Source: Rubritepida sp.
GTDB taxonomy: Bacteria; Pseudomonadota; Alphaproteobacteria; Acetobacterales; Acetobacteraceae
Reading direction: 5' to 3'
DNA: 28,744 nucleotides
NCBI GenBank assembly: GCA_014376425.1
Contig: JACMRO010000012.1
Span: forward strand, 1 to 28,744
Positions within the stretch are counted from its first letter, which is position 1; every line of letters starts with the position of its first letter. Below the pieces are notes generated by a model. It was not told the origin of the DNA and searched no databases. It saw only the letters and a list, made by a program, of their open reading frames with translations. Both the position numbers and the translations under genes were made by a program. Shown here piece by piece: positions 5,877-14,169 of this stretch.

Positions 5877-8246
5877 ATGTTGTCACGAAATCTTGAACAG
5901 ACGCTTCACCGCGCACTGGCACTGGCCAATGATCGCCGGCACGAATACGCGACCCTGGAGCACCTGCTGCTGGCGCTGGGCGAGGATGGCGACGCCACCA
6001 CCGTGCTGCGCGCGTGCGGCGTGGATGTGGACAAGTTGAAGCGCGACCTGACCGAGTTCCTGGACAAGGACCTGGCCGGTTTGGTGACCGAACGGGCGGG
6101 GGACCCCAAGCCGACCGCAGGTTTCCAGCGCGTGGTGCAGCGGGCAGCCATCCACGTGCAGAGCTCGGGCCGTGACGAGGTAACCGGCGCGAATGTGCTG
6201 GTCGCCCTGTTCAGCGAGCGGGAATCGCACGCCGTATATTTTCTGCAACTGCAGGACATGACGCGGCTGGATGCGGTGAACTTCATCAGCCACGGCATCG
6301 CCAAGGCCCCGGGCCGCAGCGCGTCGCGCCCTGTGCAGGGGCAGCCGACCGCCAAGGCCGAATCCAATGACGGCGAGACGCCGGAGAAGGAGGAGAAGCC
6401 CCGCGGCGGCAAGAACAACCAGGACGCGCTGAGCACCTACTGCGTCAACCTCAACAAAAAGGCGCAGGCCGGCAAGATCGACCCGCTGATCGGGCGCGAC
6501 CACGAGATCGAGCGTACGATCCAGATCCTGTGCCGCCGGACCAAGAACAATCCGCTGTATGTGGGCGAGCCTGGCGTGGGTAAGACCGCCATCGCCGAGG
6601 GCCTGGCCAAGCGCATCATCGAGGGCGACGTGCCCGAGGTGCTGGTGAAGTGCACCATCTTCTCGCTCGACATGGGTTCGCTGCTGGCTGGCACTCGCTA
6701 TCGCGGTGACTTCGAGGAGCGGTTGAAGGCGGTGGTGTCCGAGCTGGAAGCGTATCCCGGCGCCATCCTGTTCATCGATGAGATCCACACGGTGATCGGC
6801 GCGGGCGCCACCTCGGGCGGGGCGATGGACGCGTCCAACCTGCTCAAGCCGGCGCTGGCGCAGGGCACGATGCGCTGCATCGGCAGCACGACCTACAAGG
6901 AATACCGCCAGCATTTCGAGAAGGACCGCGCGCTGGTGCGGCGCTTCCAGAAGATCGATGTGAACGAGCCCACCGTCGAGGATACGGTGAAGATCCTGCA
7001 GGGGCTGAAAGCGAATTACGAGAAGCACCACAAGGTGCGCTACACGCCCGAGGCCATTCGCGCCGCGGTCGAACTTTCGGCCAAGTATATCCATGACCGG
7101 AAGCTGCCGGACAAGGCGATCGACGTGATCGACGAGGCGGGTGCCTCGCGCATGTTGCTTCCGGAGCATAAGCGCAGGAAGACCGTCACGCTGAAGGATG
7201 TGGAGGATGTGGTCGCCAAGATCGCCCGCATTCCGGCCAAGAGCGTGTCGAGCGACGACAAGGAGACGCTGCGCAACCTGCAGCGCGATTTGAAGTCGAT
7301 GGTGTTCGGGCAGGATTTCGCCATCGAGGCGCTGTCCGCCGCCATCAAGCTGGCGCGGGCCGGGCTGCGGGAGCCGGAGAAGCCCATCGGCAACTACCTG
7401 TTTTCGGGCCCGACCGGCGTGGGCAAGACCGAGGTGGCGAAGCAGCTTTCGAAAGTGCTGGGTATCGAGCTGCTGCGCTTCGACATGAGCGAGTACATGG
7501 AGCGGCACAGTGTGTCGCGGCTGATCGGCGCGCCGCCTGGCTATGTCGGCTTCGACCAGGGCGGCCTGCTGACCGATGGTATCGACCAGCACCCGCATTG
7601 CGTGCTGCTGCTGGACGAGATCGAGAAGGCGCACCCCGACCTGTTCGCCATCCTGCTGCAGGTGATGGACCACGGGAAGCTGACCGATCACAACGGCAAG
7701 ACGGTCGATTTCCGCAACGTCATCCTGATCATGACGACGAACGCCGGCGCTTCTGACATGGCGAAGAACAGTATCGGCTTCGGCCGGGGCGCGCGGGAGG
7801 GCGAGGATGAGGATGCGATCAAGCGCATGTTCACCCCCGAGTTCCGCAACCGGCTTGATGCGGTAATCCCGTTCGCGGGGCTGAGCCCGGAGATCGTGGC
7901 CCAGGTGGTGGAGAAGTTCGTGATGCAGCTGGAGGCTCAGCTGGCGGACCGAAACGTGACCATCGAGCTGTCGAGCGCGGCCAAGGAGTGGCTGAGCGAG
8001 CGGGGGTATGACCCTCTCTACGGCGCACGGCCACTGGCGCGGGTGATCCAGGAGCATGTGAAGAAGCCGCTGGCGGAGGAGCTGCTGTTCGGCAAGCTGG
8101 CCAAGGGCGGCTCGGTCAAGGTGGGATTTGCCGAGGGTAGGCTGACGTTTGAGTTCTTCGAGGCGAGCGCGGTCGCGTTGCCGAAGCCGGAGAGCGATGG
8201 CGACGGCGATGGCGAGGCGGAGAAGACGCCGGAGGCGGCGGGGTAA
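5877..8246 (+). CDS. clpA: ATP-dependent Clp protease ATP-binding subunit ClpA
   Basis: This AAA+ unfoldase threads substrates into ClpP. The N-domain (residues 1 to about 145) has two Clp repeats (LALANDRRHEYATLEHLLLAL; ATIHVQSSG-type second repeat). D1 has Walker A GEPGVGKTAIAEGL and Walker B ILFIDEIHTVIGAG. D2 has Walker A GPTGVGKTEVAKQL and Walker B VLLLDEIEKAHPDLF, followed by the C-terminal D2-small domain (GYDPLYGARPLARVIQEHV). It lacks the long coiled-coil M-domain of ClpB, which places it in ClpA. The length of 789 residues is normal. The start at 5877 is chosen because AAGGAG lies 8 nt upstream; an upstream ATG at 5835 adds 14 residues without a good ribosome site. The C-terminal tail is acidic (SDGDGDGEAEKTPE). 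It very probably forms a unit with clpS. Confidence 0.97.
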   Translation: MLSRNLEQTLHRALALANDRRHEYATLEHLLLALGEDGDATTVLRACGVDVDKLKRDLTEFLDKDLAGLVTERAGDPKPTAGFQRVVQRAAIHVQSSGRDEVTGANVLVALFSERESHAVYFLQLQDMTRLDAVNFISHGIAKAPGRSASRPVQGQPTAKAESNDGETPEKEEKPRGGKNNQDALSTYCVNLNKKAQAGKIDPLIGRDHEIERTIQILCRRTKNNPLYVGEPGVGKTAIAEGLAKRIIEGDVPEVLVKCTIFSLDMGSLLAGTRYRGDFEERLKAVVSELEAYPGAILFIDEIHTVIGAGATSGGAMDASNLLKPALAQGTMRCIGSTTYKEYRQHFEKDRALVRRFQKIDVNEPTVEDTVKILQGLKANYEKHHKVRYTPEAIRAAVELSAKYIHDRKLPDKAIDVIDEAGASRMLLPEHKRRKTVTLKDVEDVVAKIARIPAKSVSSDDKETLRNLQRDLKSMVFGQDFAIEALSAAIKLARAGLREPEKPIGNYLFSGPTGVGKTEVAKQLSKVLGIELLRFDMSEYMERHSVSRLIGAPPGYVGFDQGGLLTDGIDQHPHCVLLLDEIEKAHPDLFAILLQVMDHGKLTDHNGKTVDFRNVILIMTTNAGASDMAKNSIGFGRGAREGEDEDAIKRMFTPEFRNRLDAVIPFAGLSPEIVAQVVEKFVMQLEAQLADRNVTIELSSAAKEWLSERGYDPLYGARPLARVIQEHVKKPLAEELLFGKLAKGGSVKVGFAEGRLTFEFFEASAVALPKPESDGDGDGEAEKTPEAAG

Positions 8247-8258
8247 TCAGGCCTTTGT

Positions 8259-8282
8259 GGAGCGTCGCATATGTGGCGCTCC
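8259..8282. terminator. Hairpin shared by clpA and a convergent small ORF
   Basis: GGAGCGTCGCAT (8259-8270) faces ATGTGGCGCTCC (8271-8282), a near-perfect inverted repeat with two G-U pairs. It lies 13 bp after the clpA stop and 1 bp beyond the stop of the minus-strand ORF. No clear T-tract follows on either strand, so it may be a weak bidirectional terminator or only an mRNA 3' stabiliser. Confidence 0.45.
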
Positions 8283-8283
8283 T

Positions 8284-8574
8284 CTATCCGCCTCCAGCGC
8301 CCATTGTATAGATTACGCAGCGGCTCTGTTGACCGAAAAGGTCGGGTGAGCGGTGAGCGCTTCCGGTGTGGCCGAGCGAAGTGCAGAGGATTTTGATTTG
8401 TTTACCTAGCCGGGTATGGACTGTTTTGAACGGCGAAGATGTGGCGCGGTGTTGTGAAAGTTCTTCGATATACGCGAGCTGATTGCGACAAGCGACTTCC
8501 CGAATGACCTGATGCGAGTCGAACCTAGCGGGCATCGCGCCGATTGCTGGATGTAACATACCATCTGTGATCAT
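8284..8574 (-). CDS. Small conserved-looking hypothetical protein
   Basis: This 96-residue ORF has no family I can name with certainty. Its composition looks coding rather than shadow-like: a helical segment FDSHQVIREVACRNQLAYIE, then PFKTVHTRLGKQIKILC and a C-terminal SPDLFGQQSRCVIY. I have a general memory of small accessory proteins with such 'PF.tVH..L' and 'SpDiFGq.s' motifs, but no function. The start ATG at 8574 has AGGA about 5 nt upstream. There is no signal peptide or membrane segment. The stretch 8247-8735 is visibly richer in A and T than its neighbours, with T-rich codons, which suggests a different origin. It is convergent with clpA. Confidence 0.55.
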   Translation of the reverse strand: MITDGMLHPAIGAMPARFDSHQVIREVACRNQLAYIEELSQHRATSSPFKTVHTRLGKQIKILCTSLGHTGSAHRSPDLFGQQSRCVIYTMGAGGG

Positions 8575-8735
8575 GAGTTCCTGCTTTGGTTTGATGCGGG
8601 CAGATGGCCCTGTCGTGGTCGGGCAAACTGAACGCGGCTCCTGGAAAGCTTTTTGAAGCTCACCGGCTAACTTTGGCGGTAGAGCATTGGTGGCGTAGGG
8701 CAGCAGATTCTTGGCATTGCTGCTACCCCTTATCC

Positions 8736-10451
8736 ATGCCCGACCACCAAACCCCCCTCATCGCCACCGTCGCCCTGGGCCTCGTCCTTGCCTACATCTT
8801 CGGCCTGCTGGCGCACCGCGTCCGCATCCAGCCCCTCGTCGGCTATCTCGTCGCCGGCATCGTCGTCGGCCCCTTCACCCCCGGCTTCGTCGCCGACCAG
8901 GCCCTGGCGCAGGAGCTGGCCGAGATCGGCGTCATCCTCCTGATGTTCGGCGTCGGCCTGCATTTCTCGCTGAAAGACCTAGTCTCCGTCGCCGCCATCG
9001 CCATCCCCGGCGCCATCGGCCAGATCGCAGTGGCCACCATCCTGGGCGGCGTACTGGCCCTGGCGCTGGGCTGGGGCTGGACCGCGGGGCTCGTCTTCGG
9101 CCTCTCCCTCTCCGTCGCCAGCACCGTCGTCCTCGTCCGCGCCCTGCAGGAGCGCCGCATCCTGGACACCGATCGCGGCCGCATCGCCGTCGGCTGGCTG
9201 GTGGTGGAGGACTTGGTGATGATCATCGCCCTGGTGCTGCTGCCCGCCATGGCCGCCGCCACCAGCGCCGGCGGTGCTTCGGCCAGCCAGATCGGCCTGA
9301 CGGTGGCCATCACGCTCGCCAAGGTCGCCGCCTTCATCGCGCTCATGCTGGTGGGCGGCCGGCGCGTCATCCCCTGGATGATGCATTACACAGCCCACAC
9401 CGGCTCGCGCGAGCTGTTTCGCCTGGCGGTCTACGCCATCGCGCTGGGCGTGGCCTTCGCCGCCGCCAAGCTGTTCGATGCCTCCTTCGCGCTGGGCGCC
9501 TTCTTCGCCGGCATGGTGCTGGGCGAAAGCACGCTCAGCCAGCGTGCCGCCGAGGAGGCGCTGCCGTTGCGCGACGCCTTCGCGGTGCTGTTCTTTGTCT
9601 CCGTCGGCATGTTGTTCAATCCGGCTGTGCTGTGGGAGCACCCGCTGCACGTGCTGGCCACCGTGCTGATCATCGTCGTCGGCAAATCGGTGGCGGCCTA
9701 TTTGATCGTCCGCGCCTTTGGCCACCCGCACGGCACCGCACTCACCGTCTCGGCCAGCCTGGCCCAGATCGGCGAGTTCTCCTTCATCCTGGTTGCCCTG
9801 GGCCTCGCCCTGAACATGCTGCCGCAGGAAGGCCAGGATCTGGTGCTGGCAGGGTCGATCATCTCGATCATCCTCAACCCGCTCCTGTTCCAGCGGGTGG
9901 AGCGACGCACCGCGCGCCTGCCCGGGTTTACCGCGCCCCGCGCCCCGCCGCCCCATGCTGCCCCCGCGCCCGCCCCGGCGCCCGCCGCCGCGCCGACCGC
10001 TCCCACGCCCCTCCCCACCAGCATGATCGACCACGACGTGGTGGTGGGCTACGGCCGCGTCGGCTCGCTGATTGGCGCCCAATTGGCCCGTGCCGGCCGT
10101 CCCTTCCTGGTCTTCGAGGACAATGACGGCGCCGTCGAAGCCGCCCGCCGTGACGGCGCCGAGGTCATCCCCGGTAACGCCGCCGACCCCGAATTGCTGG
10201 CCCTGGCCGGCCTGACCCAGGCCCGCCGACTCTTCGTCACCGTCCCCGAGGCGTTCGAGGCCGGCCAGGTGGTCGAGCAGGCTCGCGCCATCAACCCTGA
10301 CCTGACCATCATGGCCCGCGCCCATTCGGATGAAGGCTTGCGCCATCTCGACCGCCTGGGCGCCACGCTCACGGTCCTGGGGGAGCGGGAGATCGCCGAG
10401 CGCATGGTGGAGCGCGCGATGGCCGACGATGCCGCCGCGGCTGCGCCCTGA
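8736..10451 (+). CDS. ybaL: YbaL-type CPA2 monovalent cation:proton antiporter with TrkA-N domain
   Basis: This 571-residue inner-membrane protein matches E. coli YbaL closely as remembered: PLVGYLVAGIVVGPFTPGFVAD, ELAEIGVILLMFGVGLHFSL, GWLVVEDLVMIIALVLLP, FALGAFFAGMVLGES and SASLAQIGEFSFILVALG. The first about 395 residues form a 12- to 13-helix Na/H exchanger domain. A Pro/Ala linker of about 30 residues then leads to a cytoplasmic RCK/TrkA-N domain with the Rossmann motif VVGYGRVGSLIG. The family exchanges K+ or Na+ for protons and is gated by nucleotides or redox ligands; the exact ion is not shown. The start is ATG 8736 (MPDHQTPLIATVALG). A longer in-frame ORF from 8604 adds 44 unlike residues. 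There is no good Shine-Dalgarno; a GCAGCA/TGCTGC hairpin (8700-8723) lies just upstream. Confidence 0.93.
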   Translation: MPDHQTPLIATVALGLVLAYIFGLLAHRVRIQPLVGYLVAGIVVGPFTPGFVADQALAQELAEIGVILLMFGVGLHFSLKDLVSVAAIAIPGAIGQIAVATILGGVLALALGWGWTAGLVFGLSLSVASTVVLVRALQERRILDTDRGRIAVGWLVVEDLVMIIALVLLPAMAAATSAGGASASQIGLTVAITLAKVAAFIALMLVGGRRVIPWMMHYTAHTGSRELFRLAVYAIALGVAFAAAKLFDASFALGAFFAGMVLGESTLSQRAAEEALPLRDAFAVLFFVSVGMLFNPAVLWEHPLHVLATVLIIVVGKSVAAYLIVRAFGHPHGTALTVSASLAQIGEFSFILVALGLALNMLPQEGQDLVLAGSIISIILNPLLFQRVERRTARLPGFTAPRAPPPHAAPAPAPAPAAAPTAPTPLPTSMIDHDVVVGYGRVGSLIGAQLARAGRPFLVFEDNDGAVEAARRDGAEVIPGNAADPELLALAGLTQARRLFVTVPEAFEAGQVVEQARAINPDLTIMARAHSDEGLRHLDRLGATLTVLGEREIAERMVERAMADDAAAAAP

Positions 10452-10473
10452 CGAAGACGCGCGTGCTTCCCAT

Positions 10474-10504
10474 CCTTATCCGGCACGTATAAGGTTCGAT
10501 AAGG
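10474..10504 (+). promoter_or_regulatory. CCTTAT/ATAAGG repeats upstream of Bug gene
   Basis: CCTTAT at 10474-10479 forms an inverted repeat with ATAAGG at 10489-10494, and a second ATAAGG occurs at 10499-10504. The cluster lies 32-62 bp before the start of the Bug binding-protein gene and could be a regulator site or part of the promoter. No matching known operator is recognised. Confidence 0.3.
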
Positions 10505-10535
10505 GCTAAGCTGGTCTGAAATTGAAGGACTTTTC

Positions 10536-11504
10536 ATGTCAAACCAGTCACGCCGTGCCCTTTTGGGCGCATCGTCTCTCATGGTTATCGCTGCTCCGGC
10601 GCTCGCGTTTCCCGACCGCACCCTTCGCATCATTTCGGGCTACCCGCCCGGCGGGCTGAACGACATCATCGCCCGCGCCTTGTCGCAACCACTGACGGCA
10701 GAGCTGGGCCAATCCGTGGTGATCGAAAACCGTGCCGGAGCCGGCGGCAGCGTCGGCGCCGCCGCCGCGGCCCGCGCCGCGCCCGACGGGCACACCCTAT
10801 GGATGGGCATCGTCGACACCCAGGCCATCAACCCCTTCGCCTACCGCAACCTGCAATATGACCCGGACCGTGACTTCGCGCCCATCAGCCTGATCGGCCG
10901 TTTCCCCTTCGCGCTCGTCGTTGGTCCCAGCCGCCCCAACATCCGCACATTCCCACAGTTGATGGACGCGGCGCGCCCCAGCCCCGACGCAGTCACCTAT
11001 GCCAGCTGGGGCGTCGCCAGCACGCCACATCTGGCGATGGAACGCATCCTGGCGCAGCAGGGTGTGCGCATGTTGCACGTCCCCTTCACTGGTCAGGCGC
11101 CGGCGATGCAGGCCATCCTGGCGGGGCAGGTGGATTGCTTCCCCCTGCCGGCCGGCGGCGCTGAAAGCCTGACGCGCGACGGCCGCACCCGGGCCGTCGC
11201 CGTTCTTGCCCCGGCCGAGGTGCAGCTCTTCCCCGGCGTGCCAACGGTGAAGTCCTTCGGCGCACCGCTGGACAGCGGCTTGTGGAAGGCGATCTACGCG
11301 CCGGCGCGCACCCCCGCACCCATCATCGCCCAGCTCAACGCCGCTATTCGCAAGGCGATGACCAGCCCGCAATTTATCGAGGTCTTCCGGCAGCAGGGCG
11401 CTGTGCCCGAGCCCAGCACGCCCGAGTACCTGGCGGAATTCCAGCGCACCGAGCGCGTCGCCTGGGGCGAAGTCGTGCGTTCGAGCAACGCGCTGCTGGA
11501 CTGA
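10536..11504 (+). CDS. Bug-family (TTT) periplasmic substrate-binding protein
   Basis: This is a complete 322-residue Bug/TctC protein. The N-terminus has an arginine pair and hydrophobic core (SRRALLGASSLMVIAAPALA) with cleavage before FPDRTLRI, possibly Tat-type. Family landmarks follow in order: YPPGGLNDIIAR (ligand loop), VVIENRAGAGGSVGAAAAAR, DGHTLWMG, the PISLIGRFPFALVV strand, LHVPFTGQAPAMQAILAGQV, PGVPTVKSFG and APARTPAPIIAQLN. Ligand specificity cannot be read; relatives bind C4-dicarboxylates, amino acids, nicotinate or aromatic acids. AAGGA sits 7 nt before the ATG. The GST gene begins 2 bp after the stop, so the two are almost certainly co-transcribed. No transporter membrane genes are adjacent. 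Confidence 0.95.
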   Translation: MSNQSRRALLGASSLMVIAAPALAFPDRTLRIISGYPPGGLNDIIARALSQPLTAELGQSVVIENRAGAGGSVGAAAAARAAPDGHTLWMGIVDTQAINPFAYRNLQYDPDRDFAPISLIGRFPFALVVGPSRPNIRTFPQLMDAARPSPDAVTYASWGVASTPHLAMERILAQQGVRMLHVPFTGQAPAMQAILAGQVDCFPLPAGGAESLTRDGRTRAVAVLAPAEVQLFPGVPTVKSFGAPLDSGLWKAIYAPARTPAPIIAQLNAAIRKAMTSPQFIEVFRQQGAVPEPSTPEYLAEFQRTERVAWGEVVRSSNALLD

Positions 11505-11506
11505 CC

Positions 11507-12133
11507 ATGTACGAGCTGATCAGCGCGACCCCCTCGCCCTATGCCCGCAAGGTGCGGATCGCGCTGATCGAGAAGGGCATCCCCTTCACCCTGCGCACAG
11601 AGGTGCCCTGGCACGCCGACACCGCCACGCCGGCCTTCAACCCGCTGGAAAAACTGCCGGTGCTGATCCTGCCCGACGGCCAGGGCATCTACGAAAGCCG
11701 CTTCATCCTGGAATGGTTGGAGGTCATGCACCCCACGCCGCCGCTCCTGCCGCCAGAGCCTGCGCAGGCGCTGCGTGCCCGGCAAATCGAGGTGATCTGC
11801 GACGGCGTGTGCGACGCGACCGTGCTGCTGTTCTTCGAGCGGCGGCGGCTCACTCCCAGCGAACCCTGGATGGCGCGGCAGCGCCGCAAGATCGATGGTG
11901 GGCTCGCCGCCCTGGCGCGGCTCGCCGGCGGGGGCTTCCTGGTCGAGGGCCGCTTCGGCCTGGCCGATATCTGCGCCGGCACGGTGCTGCGCTACCTCGC
12001 CGTGCGCTACCCCGAACACCCCTGGCGGGACACCCATGCCACCCTTGCGGCGATGAGTGACCGGCTGGAAGCCCGGCCCAGCTTCGCCGCCACCATCCCC
12101 GTCGCGCAGAGCATCACCGAGGCCGTGGTCTGA
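11507..12133 (+). CDS. Glutathione S-transferase family protein
   Basis: This 208-residue cytoplasmic protein has an N-terminal thioredoxin-like GST domain: SATPSPYARKVRIALIEKG with the catalytic-region Ser, EKLPVLILPDG containing the cis-Pro, and the ESRFILEWL glutathione gamma-glutamyl contact. The all-helical C-terminal domain begins near residue 90, with GRFGLADICAGTVLRYL as the conserved N-capping box. Likely roles are conjugation, dehalogenation or isomerisation of an unknown substrate. The start ATG lies 2 bp after the stop of the Bug gene, so translation is probably coupled; the N-terminus MYELISATPSPYARKV is typical, which supports this start. The TGA at 12131-12133 abuts the stop of nadE on the other strand. 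Confidence 0.93.
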   Translation: MYELISATPSPYARKVRIALIEKGIPFTLRTEVPWHADTATPAFNPLEKLPVLILPDGQGIYESRFILEWLEVMHPTPPLLPPEPAQALRARQIEVICDGVCDATVLLFFERRRLTPSEPWMARQRRKIDGGLAALARLAGGGFLVEGRFGLADICAGTVLRYLAVRYPEHPWRDTHATLAAMSDRLEARPSFAATIPVAQSITEAVV

Positions 12134-14152
12134 TCACGGCACGCCGCTTTCCAGTTCCTCCAGCCAGGCATCGGCCAGCGAATCCGAAGGCGCCCGCCAA
12201 TCGCCGCGTGGACTCAGCGACCCGCCCGAGCTGATCTTAGGTCCGTTGGGCGTCGCACTCCGCTTGAACTGGCTGGTCGCGAAGAACCGCCGCAGGAATA
12301 CCGCCAGCCAGCGCTTGATCTCTGCCAAGTCGTAGGCCTCTGGCTCCACCCCACGCGGCCAGTTCCCCCGCGCCGAATCGCCCCACGCTGTCTCCGCCAG
12401 GAACGCGACCTTCGAAGGCCGGAAGCCCCAGCGCAGCGTGTAGAACAGGTGGAAATCCTGCAGCGCATAGGGCCCGATCACCGCCTGCGTGCTCTGCGCC
12501 ACCCCATCCTCCCCGGCCGGCACCAGTTCGGGGCTGATCTCCGTGCTCAGCACCGTTTCCAGCACCGCGCACACCTCTGCATCGAATCGTTTTGTCGCAA
12601 TCGCCCAGCGAATCATGTGCTGGATCAGCGTCTTGGGCAGCGACGCGTTGGGGTTGTAGTGCGACATGTGATCGCCCACGCCATAGGTGCACCACCCCAG
12701 CGCCGCCTCCGACAGGTCGCCCGTCCCCACCACCAGCCCGCCGGAATGATTGGCCAGGCGGAACAGCACATCCGTCCGCAGGCCGGCCTGCACGTTCTCG
12801 AACGTCACGTCGTATTGCGGCGCGCCGGGGTGGCCGATGTCGCGCAGCATCTGCGTGCAGAGCGGCCGGATATCCACCTCCCGCGCATCCACCCCCAGCC
12901 CCTGCATCAGCGCCCAGGCGGCGGCGCGGGTGCCGTCCGAGGTCGCGAATCCCGGCATCGTCACGCCGATGATGTTCGACCGCGGCAGCCCCAACCGGTC
13001 CACCGTCCGCGCCGCCACAATCAGCGCCTGCGTCGAATCCAGCCCGCCCGAGACGCCGATGACCAGCCTCTGCAACCCCGTCGCTCGCAGTCGCGTCAGC
13101 AGCCCGGCCACCTGGATGTTCCAGGTCTCGAAGCAGTCCTCGTCCAGCCGCTGCGGCGCGTCGGGCACGTATGGAAAGCGGGGGATCAATCTTCGCAGGG
13201 GCAGCTGGCCGGCAGGCGGGTCGAGCGCGAACTCGACTGTCCGGAAGGCCGCAGGTGCCGCCATCGCCCCGTCCCGGAACGTCCCCACCCGCCGCCGTTC
13301 CTGCACCAGACGCTCGACGTCGATATCGACGCTCAGCGTGGACGCGCCCGGCGCGAAGCGTGGCGCCTCGCCCAGCAGCTCGCCATATTCATAGCCGAAC
13401 AGATGCCCGTCCCATGCCAGGTCGGTTGTGCTCTCCCCCTGGCCGGCGGCGGTATACAGATAGGCCGCGATCGCCCGGCGCGACTGTGCGTCGCACAGCA
13501 ACCGGCGGTCCGCCCCCTTGCCCACCGTGATGGGCGAGCCCGACATGTTGCACAGTACCGTGGCCCCCGCCAAAGCCCCGGCGATGGAGGGCGGGTTGGG
13601 CGCCCAAAGGTCCTCGCAGATTTCCACATGCGCCACGAAGTCGGCCACGTCGGTCGCCGCGAACACCAGGTCCGTCCCGAACGGTGCGAGCTGGCCTGCC
13701 ACCCTGATCTCCCGCGCCGGCGCGGCGGCGGCGGGCGCAATCTGCCGCTTCTCATAGAATTCGCGGTAATTGGGCAGGAAGCTCTTGGGCACCACGCCCA
13801 GCACCCGCCCGCGATGCAGCACCACCGCTGTGTTGAACACTGAATGCCCCAGACGCAACGGCGCGCCGATCATAATCAGCGGCCGCAACGCCGCCGTCTC
13901 CCGCGCCACGGCCGCCACCGCCGCATCCACCGCGTCGAGCAGGGCGGCCTGCAGCAGCAGGTCCTCCGACGAATAACCGCACATCCCCATTTCCGGGAAC
14001 AGCACCACGGCAGCGCCATCGCCATCGGCATCGCGCGCCATCGCCACCGTCGCCTCGGCATTGGCCCGCGGATGCGCCAGGGCCAGCACGGGCGCGCAGA
14101 GCACGGCGCGGACGAAGCCATGGCGGTAGAGCGAGCGGAACGGCAATGTCAT
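12134..14152 (-). CDS. nadE: Glutamine-dependent NAD+ synthetase
   Basis: This two-domain enzyme amidates nicotinate adenine dinucleotide to NAD+ using glutamine. The N-terminal nitrilase-type glutaminase carries the triad E54 (LFPEMGMCGYSSEDLL), K123 (VPKSFLPNYREFYE) and C179 (VEICEDLWAP), matching the spacing of the mycobacterial enzyme. The C-terminal ATP-pyrophosphatase domain has the P-loop IGVSGGLDSTQALIV, then VGTGDLSEAALGW and NPNASLPKTLIQH. The length of 672 residues is normal for this long form. ATG 14152 (MTLPFRSLYRHGFVR) is chosen since the family starts there; a TTG at 14188 would overlap the upstream gene. A hairpin fills the gap to the methyltransferase gene, and nadE is probably the last gene of that unit. 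Confidence 0.96.
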   Translation of the reverse strand: MTLPFRSLYRHGFVRAVLCAPVLALAHPRANAEATVAMARDADGDGAAVVLFPEMGMCGYSSEDLLLQAALLDAVDAAVAAVARETAALRPLIMIGAPLRLGHSVFNTAVVLHRGRVLGVVPKSFLPNYREFYEKRQIAPAAAAPAREIRVAGQLAPFGTDLVFAATDVADFVAHVEICEDLWAPNPPSIAGALAGATVLCNMSGSPITVGKGADRRLLCDAQSRRAIAAYLYTAAGQGESTTDLAWDGHLFGYEYGELLGEAPRFAPGASTLSVDIDVERLVQERRRVGTFRDGAMAAPAAFRTVEFALDPPAGQLPLRRLIPRFPYVPDAPQRLDEDCFETWNIQVAGLLTRLRATGLQRLVIGVSGGLDSTQALIVAARTVDRLGLPRSNIIGVTMPGFATSDGTRAAAWALMQGLGVDAREVDIRPLCTQMLRDIGHPGAPQYDVTFENVQAGLRTDVLFRLANHSGGLVVGTGDLSEAALGWCTYGVGDHMSHYNPNASLPKTLIQHMIRWAIATKRFDAEVCAVLETVLSTEISPELVPAGEDGVAQSTQAVIGPYALQDFHLFYTLRWGFRPSKVAFLAETAWGDSARGNWPRGVEPEAYDLAEIKRWLAVFLRRFFATSQFKRSATPNGPKISSGGSLSPRGDWRAPSDSLADAWLEELESGVP

Positions 14153-14169
14153 GCCCGCAATGTGCGGGC
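14153..14169 (-). promoter_or_regulatory. nadE: Hairpin abutting the nadE start codon
   Basis: A perfect 7-bp inverted repeat GCCCGCA/TGCGGGC with a 3-nt loop occupies all 17 bp between the methyltransferase stop and the nadE ATG. There is no Shine-Dalgarno outside it, so ribosome entry at nadE must cope with this stem or rely on coupling from the upstream gene. It lacks a T-tract and is therefore not an intrinsic terminator. Confidence 0.5.

Noticed and set aside
5883..8057. 724-codon open frame on the minus strand opposite clpA
   Set aside because: It lies entirely within clpA, has no domain-like segments and arises from GC-rich codon bias.
8979..10346. 455-codon minus-strand frame opposite the antiporter
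   Set aside because: Gly/Asp/Gln-rich low-complexity translation, a mirror of hydrophobic transmembrane codons.
12449..13843. 464-codon plus-strand frame opposite nadE
   Set aside because: Arg/His/Gln-rich composition without motifs, fully antisense to a gene with an intact catalytic triad.
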